The notes: generated by a model from the letters alone, not told the origin. DNA of 32,652 nucleotides from Syntrophobacterales bacterium (GCA_023229795.1 JALNYP010000044.1:1-32652), one strand, 5' to 3'. Shown: positions 1 to 7,630, counted from the first letter of the stretch. Program-made: numbers and translations.

Positions 1-686
1 ACTTCCGCGTAAACCAAATTATTCCAAAAGGCATAGGCGCCGATACCGCCCACTTGCAGAGCCAAGGCATTGTCAATCTTGGTCACTGCGGCGGGAGTGG
101 GAGCAATAGCCGAGGAGACATAGGGGAAGCTGATGGCCGGGGTGCTGTTCCAGACGTCCTGCACGGTGGGGTTATTATTGAGCGTAAGACCATAAATCAG
201 ATTTAAACCCTTATCCCCAAGGGTCGTGGTCTTGGCATAGCGGACATCCGTGTGGTCCAAAGCAAATTTATTGGCAACGCCATCATAGGTCCCCTGGGTA
301 AAAGTCCCGAAGTTGCCATAAATTTTTCCGGCATAATACAGGCTCAAGGTTTGAGGAACATTGACATTATCATTGCCCCTGGAATCAAACGGCGCGGTGC
401 CGGGAGGCAGCGTTTTTTGCGTGTGGGCAAAAGAAAACTGTCCCCCGGCGGAGATAGGCGGGGGAAATTCATAGGACTTGCTGCTCTTGCTCTGAGTGTA
501 GCCGGTCAACTTGAACGTTCGCCCGAAGGGCGTTAATTCCGGATAGACCGTGTGGCAGGTATTGCAGGACATACCGGTCTGCCGGGCATAACTCGGCACT
601 GCCCTGGCCTCGTCCAATGGCAGCATCAGGAAGATACTCCCGATCGCTAATGTCAGAACCGCATATTTGCAGGCTAATCTGGACAT
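1..686 (-). CDS. Cytochrome-porin fusion (Cyc2-like), C-terminus outside window
   Basis: The start is the ATG at 686, with a GGAGG-type ribosome site just upstream. About 228 residues are visible and the gene runs off the left edge. Residues 1-29 form a signal peptide. A single haem site CNTCH lies at residues 41-45, followed by the stretch ELTPFGRTFKLTGY. After about residue 80 the protein alternates polar and hydrophobic/aromatic residues (for example LSLYYAGKIYGNFGTF), as expected of transmembrane beta strands. A short monohaem head on a beta barrel is the architecture of the Cyc2-type fused cytochrome-porins, some of which oxidise Fe(II) at the outer membrane. The assignment rests on architecture and the haem-flanking motif; the barrel C-terminus cannot be checked here. 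It lies just downstream of a soluble cytochrome c, a plausible periplasmic partner. It could instead belong to a related but functionally unassigned cytochrome-porin group. Confidence 0.6.
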   Translation of the reverse strand, partial: MSRLACKYAVLTLAIGSIFLMLPLDEARAVPSYARQTGMSCNTCHTVYPELTPFGRTFKLTGYTQSKSSKSYEFPPPISAGGQFSFAHTQKTLPPGTAPFDSRGNDNVNVPQTLSLYYAGKIYGNFGTFTQGTYDGVANKFALDHTDVRYAKTTTLGDKGLNLIYGLTLNNNPTVQDVWNSTPAISFPYVSSAIAPTPAAVTKIDNALALQVGGIGAYAFWNNLVYAE

Positions 687-741
687 AAGTTACCTCCCGA
701 AAAACTTGTTTATGAGCCCGGGTTTTTCCTTGCCAAGCCTT

Positions 742-1068
742 TTACTTCTTAAAGGTTCTCATGTAATTGATGATAGACTTGATTTCCCCTGGATTCAGGT
801 CAAACGCGGGCATTGCGCCCACTCCGTTATTAACGGCATCGGCGATTTTCGTATCATTAGTTTTTTGCCAGTATGAGGGATTGGTGAAATCGGTGGCGGG
901 GGGGCTTAGAGTAGGGCCGGCCGGTCCCTTGCCGTCTCCTCTGACGCCGTGGCACAACGAGCACTTATCGTTGTAAAGGCTTCTCCCGTCTGCTGCCGTG
1001 CCTTTCCCTGACATGAGCGCCGTTCCCCCAAAAATCCCGATTAAAGCCCAGATAAGAATTCGTTTCAT
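742..1068 (-). CDS. Small monohaem periplasmic c-type cytochrome
   Basis: A 108-residue protein with an N-terminal signal peptide (residues 1-26), a CSLCH haem-binding motif at 36-40 and a probable axial methionine, M86, in GVGAMPAF. This is a class I cytochrome c fold of minimal length. The start ATG is preceded by AAAGGAG. It lies between the ATPase gamma gene and the cytochrome-porin gene on the same strand. It probably carries single electrons in the periplasm, possibly to or from the porin-cytochrome; that pairing is inferred from adjacency only. Family certainty is high, the redox partner is unknown. Confidence 0.88.
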   Translation of the reverse strand: MKRILIWALIGIFGGTALMSGKGTAADGRSLYNDKCSLCHGVRGDGKGPAGPTLSPPATDFTNPSYWQKTNDTKIADAVNNGVGAMPAFDLNPGEIKSIINYMRTFKK

Positions 1069-1112
1069 CGTTATATCTCCTTTTTGGCGATTGATATATT
1101 ACGCCCCCATTC

Positions 1113-2003
1113 TCAGGGGTTTTTCCCGGTCAAGGCTTCAAAGCCGGCGACGATGTCCAGAAGTTCTTCGGTAATGGTGCTCTGCCGCAATTGGTTGTAG
1201 CGCAGTCGCAGTTCTTTCAGGCGCTCTTCAATATTATTTTCCGCGGCCTGCATGGCGGCCAGGCGGGCCGCATTTTCACTGGCCAGGGACTCGGCAAAGG
1301 CCCGGTATAGGGACACAAAGAGGTGCTGCCCCAGCAGTGTATAAACCAAGCGGGGGCGGGCCATGGTAAAGGTGGGCAGGACCCGGGAAGGCCAGGGCTT
1401 CTGTCCCAGGGACTCCAGCCATTCCATATCGATGGGCAAAAGCGGCACGGCCTTGGGCCGGTAAATCGCGCCGGAGACCGGTTGATGATGAAACAGCATG
1501 ATCCGTTCGATTCCCCCGGGGCATTGCCACGTCTCGATTTTCAGCAATAATTCCTGGACCCGGGAGGTGATGCCGCTGACCGAGCCGGGAACGGCAAAGT
1601 AAGACTCCACCTGTTCTCCCGTCTCTTCCAGGCGGGATACGGCCCGAGCTCCCACGGCGACTATGGAGCGATCATTTTTTGCCACTTGCAGTTCATTGCA
1701 CCGGTCCAGGGTATAGGACACCAGCAGCTCGTTGAACTGGCCACACATGCCCAACTCCGAGCCGAAAATAATCGCCCCCAGGCGCCGGCTTGGAGCCGTC
1801 CGCGGCTGAGGGCTTTCCTCCCGACGGCTGCGCATCACGATCTGCATGCCCATCTCAACGGTGCGGCTGTACTGGCGCAGGGACACCACGGCCTTTTCGT
1901 ATTGGCGGATGCTGACCGCGGCAAGGGTTTTCATGGTTTTCACCACTTCTTGCAGGTCTTGCGAAACCGCGATTTTGCGTCTTAAAGACTCAATGGTTTC
2001 CAT
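1113..2003 (-). CDS. atpG: F1Fo ATPase gamma subunit (N-type operon)
   Basis: A 296-residue gamma subunit, the central rotor shaft of F1. The N-terminal helix begins METIESLRRKI and the C-terminal helix carries the conserved pattern NNIEERLKELRLRYNQLRQ followed by TEELLDIVAG, as in gamma subunits. It is the last gene of the operon, as in N-type ATPases. The start codon sits inside a 16-bp sequence that is duplicated at the end of atpA, with about 88 bp of hairpin-rich sequence between the copies. A new GAGG ribosome site lies in that inserted sequence six bases before the ATG. Without the insertion, gamma would start inside the last codons of alpha. Confidence 0.93.
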   Translation of the reverse strand: METIESLRRKIAVSQDLQEVVKTMKTLAAVSIRQYEKAVVSLRQYSRTVEMGMQIVMRSRREESPQPRTAPSRRLGAIIFGSELGMCGQFNELLVSYTLDRCNELQVAKNDRSIVAVGARAVSRLEETGEQVESYFAVPGSVSGITSRVQELLLKIETWQCPGGIERIMLFHHQPVSGAIYRPKAVPLLPIDMEWLESLGQKPWPSRVLPTFTMARPRLVYTLLGQHLFVSLYRAFAESLASENAARLAAMQAAENNIEERLKELRLRYNQLRQSTITEELLDIVAGFEALTGKNP

Positions 2004-2108
2004 CAGCGCCTCAAGTAGGGCGCGTTTTACGCGCCGGTTACGCTGTCGGCATATTCAGAAGAAATTAATGGTGCGTGGAACGCACCCTACAGCTCAATGG
2101 TTTCCATC
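1989..2108 (-). mobile_element. MITE/REP-like insertion with 16-bp target duplication between atpA and atpG
   Basis: Positions 1989-2004 and 2093-2108 are perfect 16-bp direct repeats (ctcaatggtttccatc on the plus strand). Between them lie 88 bp carrying two related inverted 21-bp arms, at 2015-2035 and 2070-2090, which match at 17 of 21 positions when one is inverted. Each arm is itself a hairpin (GGCGCG/CGCGCC and GGTGCGT/ACGCACC). The outer ends read GTAGGG and CCCTAC. This is the structure of a small non-autonomous element of the MITE or REP-doublet type. No transposase is encoded. The strand is arbitrary. Confidence 0.75.
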
Positions 2109-3641
2109 GCTCTGCTCCAGGGAGGACTGGACGACCTCTTTGGTTTTCCTCAAAATGAGCTCACGCTCCTCGCTCCTGAGATGTTCTCCGGCTTCGATGC
2201 GCCCGCAAAGGTCTGGAAGATACTCGCAGAGCATGTGCCGCACCGCCTTTTCCGCCGCCGCCACCCGGTCCAGGGGGATGTCGTCAAACAGCCCCTGAGT
2301 GACCGCCAGCAGCACGGCAATCTGGTGGGCCACCGGCATGGGATCGAACTGGGCCTGCTTGAGCACCTCCCGGACGCGGTAGCCGTGCTCCAGGGTTTTG
2401 CGGGTGCGTTCGTCCAGCCGGGTGCCGAAGCGGGAGAAGGCTTCCAGCTCTTGGAATTGCGAGTAAGACAGGCGCAGATCCCCGGCCACGGCCCGGTAAG
2501 CGGGCAACTGCGCCTTGCCGCCCACCCGGGAGACCGATTTGCCCACATCCACCGCCGGGAAAACGCCTTTCTGGAATAAGCCGGGGGTGAGGTAGATCTG
2601 CCCGTCGGTGATGGAGATGAGGTTGGTGGGAATATAAGCGGCGATGTTTTGGGCTTCGGTCTCCACCACGGGCAGGGCGGTGAGCGAGCCCCCGCCGTGC
2701 TCCGGCCGCAGGTGCGTGGAGCGCTCCAACAGCCGGGAATGAATATAAAAAATATCCCCGGGGTAGGCCTCCCGGCCGGGAGGACGCCTGAGCAGCAGGG
2801 ACAACTCCCGGTAGGAGCGGGCGTGATTGGTGAGGTTATCATAAATGATCAAGACGTCCCGCCCTTGCTCCATAAAGTATTCGGCCATGGAGGTGGCGGC
2901 ATAGGGCGCCACGAAATGGAGCCCCGGCAGGTCCTCCCCCAGAGCCACCACCACGATGCAGTAGTCCATGACCCCCTGCTCCCGCAGGTCGGCAATCAAC
3001 TGGGCCACGGCCGTATCCCGCTGGCCGATGGCGCAGTAAACGCCGATGACCCCCTTATCCCTTTGATTGATCAGAGTGTCCAGGACGATGGCGGTCTTGC
3101 CCGTCTGCCGGTCCCCCAGGATCAGCTCCCTTTGGCCCCGCCCGATGGGCACCAGGGCGTCCACTACCTTTAACCCCGTTTGCAGAGGCACGGTTACCGG
3201 GCCCCGATCCATGATGGGCGGCGCTTCCCGTTCCACCGGGTGGCGTTCCAGGGTGCGGATGGGTCCCAGGTTGTCCAGGGGACGGCCCAGGGCGTCTACT
3301 ACGCGTCCCAGGAGCGCCTCCCCCACTGGCACATCCAGCACCCGGCCCGTGCGCCGGACCTCGGCGCCGGCCTTTAAGTCGCCTATTTCTCCCAGGAGGA
3401 CGACGCCCACTTCGGTGGGGTCCACATTGAAGGCCACACCCTGCAAGCCCCCGGGGAAGCGGATCAGTTCCTCCGCTCGCACCCCCGGCAAGCCTTCCAC
3501 CAGGGCAATGCCGTTACCCAGCGAGCGGACGCGGCCCACCTCCCGGGGCTTAAGTCCAGGTCGGTAGGCGCTCAACACCTGTTCCAGGGCCGAGACCGTC
3601 TCGTCCAAAAGGGTGTGCAGTTCCCGCCGTTCCTGGTTCAT
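2094..3641 (-). CDS. atpA: F1Fo ATPase alpha subunit (N-type operon)
   Basis: A 515-residue alpha subunit, the non-catalytic nucleotide-binding subunit of the F1 hexamer. The P-loop GDRQTGKT is at residues 176-183, and the N-terminal barrel segment VGRVRSLGNGIALVEGLPGV is typical. Length is normal for the family. Its ATG overlaps the stop of the b subunit (ATGA), so translation is coupled. The last codons (SDGNH) and stop fall in the 16-bp sequence duplicated by the downstream insertion, so the C-terminus is unaltered by it. No missing catalytic residue was seen. Confidence 0.96.
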   Translation of the reverse strand: MNQERRELHTLLDETVSALEQVLSAYRPGLKPREVGRVRSLGNGIALVEGLPGVRAEELIRFPGGLQGVAFNVDPTEVGVVLLGEIGDLKAGAEVRRTGRVLDVPVGEALLGRVVDALGRPLDNLGPIRTLERHPVEREAPPIMDRGPVTVPLQTGLKVVDALVPIGRGQRELILGDRQTGKTAIVLDTLINQRDKGVIGVYCAIGQRDTAVAQLIADLREQGVMDYCIVVVALGEDLPGLHFVAPYAATSMAEYFMEQGRDVLIIYDNLTNHARSYRELSLLLRRPPGREAYPGDIFYIHSRLLERSTHLRPEHGGGSLTALPVVETEAQNIAAYIPTNLISITDGQIYLTPGLFQKGVFPAVDVGKSVSRVGGKAQLPAYRAVAGDLRLSYSQFQELEAFSRFGTRLDERTRKTLEHGYRVREVLKQAQFDPMPVAHQIAVLLAVTQGLFDDIPLDRVAAAEKAVRHMLCEYLPDLCGRIEAGEHLRSEERELILRKTKEVVQSSLEQSDGNH

Positions 3642-4414
3642 GCCGCCTCACTTTTCTCCAGTTCCTGGAAGGCCTGGGAGAGATCCTCCTCCAGGGAGTC
3701 CAGGAAGCTCCCCAGGCTCCAGGCGAGCTTACGGGAGCTGGTGAGCAGCTCGATGCCCGCCAGCAATTCCCCAGAGATGGCAAACCGCAAAGTAAGGTCC
3801 TGGCCGAATTGCTCTTGAACCTGTGACGCGATCTTTTGCCGGGTTTCCTCGGGCAGCTCAAAGGCGGTAGTAATGAGCAATTCGCCCCCCGTTTCTTGGA
3901 CGGATTCCCGGATGGCCGTCTGTTCCTCCGGGGGCAAAAGCCGGAGGCGATCCAGAAAGACCTCGTGCAGGCGTTGCTCCAACTCCAAGTTCCCCATTTC
4001 TTGCAATACCCGGCGGGAGATGGTCAAAACCTCCTGGGCCAGGCGCTGCTTGAGGTTATGGAGAAAGGTCTCCTTTTCCCGCGTAAGTGAAGCCGCCCAT
4101 TTTTGGCGAATCTGCTCCACTTCCTGCCGGGCCTGGGAAAAAAGCTCCTGCTTATGGGCTTCGGCCTGGCGTCCGGCCTCGGTTAGCATCTCCTGGCGCT
4201 GGTCTTCAATTTCCCGGATCTTCTGGCGCAGAGAGGCCTCCTCTTGCTCCGCCTCCTGTCTTTTTTGCTGGGCTTCCGTCAACTGGGCGGCGATTCTCCC
4301 CTCCCGGGCCGCCATGGCGGCAACAATCGGGCCGTAGAGAAAGCGTTTCAGCAGGGCCACCAGGATCAGGAAGTTGACGATTTGGGCGGCCGCGGTAAAC
4401 CAGTTGATCAACAC
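3638..4414 (-). CDS. atpF: F1Fo ATPase b subunit, long form
   Basis: A 258-residue b subunit (peripheral stalk). One N-terminal membrane helix (INWFTAAAQIVNFLILVALL) is followed by a long charged coiled coil rich in Q, E, R and K. I choose the GTG at 4414 as the start: GGAGGA at the end of atpE lies seven bases before it. The longer frame from 4465 would overlap atpE by 47 bases and puts polar residues before the membrane helix. It is much longer than the usual b of about 160 residues. The tail (GELLAGIELLTSSRKLAWSL) resembles the C-terminal end of delta subunits, and no separate delta gene exists in this operon, as is known for N-type ATPases. Confidence 0.92.
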   Translation of the reverse strand: MLINWFTAAAQIVNFLILVALLKRFLYGPIVAAMAAREGRIAAQLTEAQQKRQEAEQEEASLRQKIREIEDQRQEMLTEAGRQAEAHKQELFSQARQEVEQIRQKWAASLTREKETFLHNLKQRLAQEVLTISRRVLQEMGNLELEQRLHEVFLDRLRLLPPEEQTAIRESVQETGGELLITTAFELPEETRQKIASQVQEQFGQDLTLRFAISGELLAGIELLTSSRKLAWSLGSFLDSLEEDLSQAFQELEKSEAA

Positions 4415-4418
4415 GGTC

Positions 4419-4697
4419 TTATCCTCCAGCCTTGCCGACGACGTAATTCCAAAAGGGATTGGCAAAGATGAGAATCATGGCCACCACCAGGCAATAAATG
4501 GCTAAGGATTCGATCATGGCCAGGCCGACAAAGAGGGTGCGAGCAATGGTGGCGGCTTCGTCGGGCTGCTGGGCCATGGCGGTGAGGGCCTGGGTGATGG
4601 CCCGCCCTTGGGCCAGAGCCGGGCCGATGGAGCCCAGGGTGATGGTCAGGCCGGCGACGATGATGGAAACTATGCCGATAATTTCCAGCGCGCTCAT
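4419..4697 (-). CDS. atpE: F1Fo ATPase c subunit (rotor ring), Na+-type ligand set
   Basis: A 92-residue hairpin of two membrane helices that builds the rotor ring. The ion-carrying carboxylate is E63. Aligned by eye to the Na+ c subunit of Ilyobacter tartaricus (Q32, E65, S66, T67, Y70), this protein has Q30, E63, S64 and Y68, but leucine (L65) where the threonine stands. The loop AQQPDE is the normal polar turn between helices. An AGGAGG ribosome site is 11 bases before the ATG. Most Na+ ligands are therefore present; the coupling ion remains an inference because the Leu replacement removes one ligand. Confidence 0.95.
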   Translation of the reverse strand: MSALEIIGIVSIIVAGLTITLGSIGPALAQGRAITQALTAMAQQPDEAATIARTLFVGLAMIESLAIYCLVVAMILIFANPFWNYVVGKAGG

Positions 4698-4719
4698 GTC
4701 TTAAGTATCCTCCTTTGAT

Positions 4720-5442
4720 TTATCGGGTCTCCCGGTTCTCTTCAGCCGGCCGTTGTATAAGGGCTTCTCTCTTTTCCTCATGGGCCTGGGCCGCAGAAGC
4801 GATATAGACGGTGGCCAGAACCGCAAAGATAAAGGCCTGGACCTGACCGATGAGCAGTTCCAGCACTTGCATGACCAACGGGAAAAACAGGGGCACCACC
4901 GCCAGAAGAATGGCCCCGAGCAAGGCGCCGCTCATCACGTTGCCGAAGAGACGCACTGCCAGGGCCAGGGTGCGGGTCAGTTCGGAGAGGATGTGAAAAG
5001 GCAGCATCAAGACCGTGGGTTTTAAATAGTGGCTCAGGTAGCTGAGCAATCCCCATTGGGCAATGCCATAGAACGGCACCGCCGCCAGGACGCAGAGAGC
5101 CAGGGCGGTGGTGGTGGACAGGGAGTAAGTGGGAGGGTGATAGCCGGGGAGAATGGTCAGGAGATTGGAGACCGAAATGAAGACGAACAGGGTGCCGATG
5201 AACGGCAGGTAAGGCCCGGGATCTTGCTGGCTGATTTGTCGGATCTGCTCCCTCATGCCACCCACCAGGACCTCCAGCAGGTTTTGCCACTTGGAAATCC
5301 TGGCCCCGGTAGACAGCCTGCGGGTCACCAGCCAGGAGCCGAGGACCAGCAGCACCATCACCAACCAGGTGTAGAGGATGGTGGCGTTCAGCAGCACCGG
5401 CCCCCGCTGCCAGATGACCCACTGATCCAAACCGAGTTCCAT
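4720..5442 (-). CDS. atpB: F1Fo ATPase a subunit
   Basis: A 240-residue membrane protein with five to six hydrophobic segments. The essential stator arginine is R164 in TRTLALAVRLFGNVMSG, matching the RLFGN motif of all a subunits. The C-terminal membrane hairpin ends in a charged tail (HEEKREALIQR). It lies 22 bases upstream of atpE and 11 bases downstream of the AtpQ-like gene. That 11-base gap leaves no room for the small atpR gene usually found here in N-type operons. Confidence 0.94.
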   Translation of the reverse strand: MELGLDQWVIWQRGPVLLNATILYTWLVMVLLVLGSWLVTRRLSTGARISKWQNLLEVLVGGMREQIRQISQQDPGPYLPFIGTLFVFISVSNLLTILPGYHPPTYSLSTTTALALCVLAAVPFYGIAQWGLLSYLSHYLKPTVLMLPFHILSELTRTLALAVRLFGNVMSGALLGAILLAVVPLFFPLVMQVLELLIGQVQAFIFAVLATVYIASAAQAHEEKREALIQRPAEENRETR

Positions 5443-5453
5443 GGCGACTCCAC

Positions 5454-5780
5454 CTATTGGTCTTTTTCTATCTTATTCCGCTCCTGACCGACCCAGTACC
5501 AGGCGTTCAGCGAGCCCAGGATGATCCCGCCCAATAGCAGCATCAGGGTGAAGGAGTAACGGCTGGGCCAGGTGCGGTCGATCCAGGCCCCCAGGAGCGC
5601 TCCGGCCAGGGCGGGCAGCGCCACCGACCAGCCGATGAGGCCGAACATACCCAACCCGAACCACACCCCTTGCCCTTTACGGCCCATAGCCTTCAGCTTC
5701 CGGGCCTCTTTGCGGCTCACTTGCCGGGAGAATTCTTCCTCCGCAGGGGGCCTTTCCCCAGGAGAGTCTTGTTCAGGCAT
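5454..5780 (-). CDS. atpQ: AtpQ-like small membrane protein (ATPase gene 1 / AtpI-Z family)
   Basis: A 108-residue protein with a charged N-terminal tail of about 40 residues and two membrane helices. The turn between them carries LGAWIDRTWPS, the G-x-x-x-D pattern of the family often named ATPase gene 1. Such proteins assist Fo assembly or magnesium/calcium handling; the exact role is not settled. The ATG at 5780 overlaps the end of the epsilon gene and is preceded by GGAGGA. Position between epsilon and a matches AtpQ of N-type ATPases. AtpR, normally the next gene, is absent. Confidence 0.8.
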   Translation of the reverse strand: MPEQDSPGERPPAEEEFSRQVSRKEARKLKAMGRKGQGVWFGLGMFGLIGWSVALPALAGALLGAWIDRTWPSRYSFTLMLLLGGIILGSLNAWYWVGQERNKIEKDQ

Positions 5781-6165
5781 ATTCCTCCAGTTTGAGGAAG
5801 CGGCGGATGAAATTGGCTTCCAGGTTGGCCAGGGCCGAACGGGCCCGCTTTTCCTGGGAGGTCAGGACCTTGAAAGTCTTTTCCACGGTTGCCTTGAGGG
5901 TGCCCAGCTCCGGCCCTCGCACCGCCTGGCGGGTGGAGACCAGGACCTCCGGGCCGCACTTCACCAGGACACCCTCATCCACCGCCAGAAACTCCTCCAG
6001 GCCGTCCCCGGCCTTCACAAAAGAAAGCAGACCCGGCACCAGGGCGGCCACGAAGTCGATGTGCCGGGGCAACAGGCAAAAGGAGCCGTTTTCCGCTTCG
6101 GCCGTCACCTTGATCACTTCTTCGTCCACCAGGATATCTGTGGGCAGCAGTACCTTCAGTCGCAT
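5773..6165 (-). CDS. atpC: F1Fo ATPase epsilon subunit
   Basis: A 130-residue epsilon subunit of the rotor stalk. The N-terminal beta-sandwich (MRLKVLLPTDILVDEEVIKV, then GSFCLLPRHIDFVAALVPG) is the normal family pattern, and the remaining C-terminus is helical and Arg/Lys/Glu rich. It follows atpD and is translationally coupled to the AtpQ-like gene. Its first seven codons are duplicated upstream, right at the end of atpD, with only synonymous differences (see the repeat at 6142-6244). Confidence 0.93.
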   Translation of the reverse strand: MRLKVLLPTDILVDEEVIKVTAEAENGSFCLLPRHIDFVAALVPGLLSFVKAGDGLEEFLAVDEGVLVKCGPEVLVSTRQAVRGPELGTLKATVEKTFKVLTSQEKRARSALANLEANFIRRFLKLEEYA

Positions 6166-6244
6166 GACTTGTAGCCTTCGGGGAAAGGGTGGCGGGCGGG
6201 GACGCCCGCCCTACCGGATAACAGCACTTTCAGTCTCATGGCTT
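6142..6244 (-). repeat. Diverged direct repeat flanking a hairpin insertion between atpD and atpC
   Basis: Positions 6142-6170 and 6216-6244 match at 22 of 29 bases. Each copy contains an ATG followed by codons for RLKVLL, so the start of atpC is present twice. Between them is a GC-rich hairpin (GGCGGGCG with CGCCCGCC, 6191-6210). The pattern mirrors the insertion between atpA and atpG: the copied segment contains both the end of the upstream gene and the start of the downstream gene, so both remain intact. Divergence suggests an older event than the perfect 16-bp repeat at 1989-2108. Confidence 0.6.
6156..6239 (-). CDS. Possible 27-residue leader peptide before atpC
   Basis: The duplicated atpC start (ATG at 6239, overlapping the atpD stop as ATGA) opens a 27-codon frame. 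It begins MRLKVLLSG, reads through the inserted hairpin and stops ten bases past the true atpC ATG. If translated, it would couple atpD to atpC. It may equally be an untranslated scar. The five base differences within its first seven codons relative to atpC are all synonymous. Confidence 0.25.
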   Translation of the reverse strand: MRLKVLLSGRAGVPARHPFPEGYKSCD

Positions 6245-7630
6245 TTTGGCTTCCTCGATCTTGCCGATCATGTACAAAGAGCTTTCGGGATAGTCGGCAA
6301 ACTCATCGTTCATGATGCGCTCGCAGCCTGCCAGGGCCTCGGCCAGGGGAACCATCTTCCCCGCCTGGCTGGTGAACTGCTCGGTGCTGAAAAAGGGCTG
6401 GGTCAGGAAGCGCTCCAGCCGCCGGGCCCGGAACACGGTGCGCCGGTCCTCCTGGGAAAGCTCCTCCAGCCCCAGCATGGCGATAATGTCTTTCAATTCT
6501 TCGTATCCGGCCAGGGTGCGGCGGACCTCCTGGGCGATGTGGTAGTGCCGCTCCCCGGCGATGGGCGGCACCAGCATCTTGGAGCCCGATTGCAGCGGGT
6601 CCATGGCAGGATAAAGACCTTCGCTGGCCCGCTTCCGGGACAGGACAATAAAGGAAGAGAGGTGAGCGAAGGTATGGGTGGCGGCGGGATCGGTGAAATC
6701 ATCCGCCGGCACGTACACCGCCTGCACCGAAGTGATGGCCCCGGAGGCGGTGCTACAGATGCGTTCCTCCAACTCGGCGATCTCCGTGGCCAGGGTGGGC
6801 TGGTAGCCCAGGCGGGAGGGCACCAGGCCCATGAGCCCGGAAACTTCGGAGCCCGCCTGAATAAATCGAAAGATATTGTCGATCAACAACAGCACGTCCT
6901 GCCTGGCGTCGTCCCGGAAGTATTCCGCCATGGTCAAAGCCGCGTGCCCCACCCGGAAGCGGGCCCCGGGGGGTTCGTTCATCTGGCCAAAGACCATAAC
7001 GGTGCTCTCCAGGACCCCGGCTTCGGCCATGGCCCGGTAGAGTTCCTCCCCCTCCCGGCACCTTTCGCCGATGCCGCAGAAGATGCTGATGCCCTGGTGC
7101 CGCCCCACCGTGTTGTGGATTAGCTCGGTGATCAGCACGGTTTTTCCGACCCCGGCGCCGCCGAACAACCCGCCCTTGCCGCCCCGCTCCAGGGGGGCCA
7201 GCACGTCGATGGCCTTGATGCCGGTTTCAAAGATTTCCGAGACCACGGTGCGCTGGGTCAAAGGTACGGACGGCTGGTGGATGGAGCGCCATTCGCCCCC
7301 CAATATTTCCTCCTTCTCATCGATCACCGCGCCGAAGACGTTGAACATCCGGCCCAGGAGCCTTTTCCCCACCGGCACTTTCAGGTGGTGGCCCAGGTCC
7401 AGCACCGGCGAGCCCCGAGCCAGCCCATGGGTGGGCGTCAGGGCGATGCCCCGCACGATCTCGGAGCTCAAGTGGGTCACCACTTCGATGACGATGCTGC
7501 TCTCGGGGCCTGCCGCGAGCTGGTGGTTGATGGAGGGAAGCCGGTGGGGAAAGCGTACATCTACCACACTGCCGCGGATGGACAACACCGTGCCCACATC
7601 AGTCCGGTCCCGGTCCAGGGGTTCGCTCAT
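6236..7630 (-). CDS. atpD: F1Fo ATPase beta subunit, catalytic (N-type operon)
   Basis: A 464-residue catalytic beta subunit. The P-loop GGAGVGKT is at 157-164, the catalytic glutamate region GIGERCREGEE is at about 187-197, and the C-terminal EELSQED segment corresponds to the DELSEED lever. It opens the operon, which is the N-type gene order (beta first) and not the usual order ending in beta-epsilon. An AGGTGG site precedes the ATG. About 126 bp separate it from the cytochrome gene upstream; that gap holds no other gene that I can see. Confidence 0.96.
   Translation of the reverse strand: MSEPLDRDRTDVGTVLSIRGSVVDVRFPHRLPSINHQLAAGPESSIVIEVVTHLSSEIVRGIALTPTHGLARGSPVLDLGHHLKVPVGKRLLGRMFNVFGAVIDEKEEILGGEWRSIHQPSVPLTQRTVVSEIFETGIKAIDVLAPLERGGKGGLFGGAGVGKTVLITELIHNTVGRHQGISIFCGIGERCREGEELYRAMAEAGVLESTVMVFGQMNEPPGARFRVGHAALTMAEYFRDDARQDVLLLIDNIFRFIQAGSEVSGLMGLVPSRLGYQPTLATEIAELEERICSTASGAITSVQAVYVPADDFTDPAATHTFAHLSSFIVLSRKRASEGLYPAMDPLQSGSKMLVPPIAGERHYHIAQEVRRTLAGYEELKDIIAMLGLEELSQEDRRTVFRARRLERFLTQPFFSTEQFTSQAGKMVPLAEALAGCERIMNDEFADYPESSLYMIGKIEEAKKP

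Noticed and set aside
252..536. Plus-strand open frame of 94 codons
   Set aside because: Antisense to the cytochrome-porin gene, which has a signal peptide and haem motif.
5792..7123. Long plus-strand open frame of 443 codons
   Set aside because: It is antisense to atpC and atpD, which have complete family motifs; GC-rich codon use opens the opposite frame.
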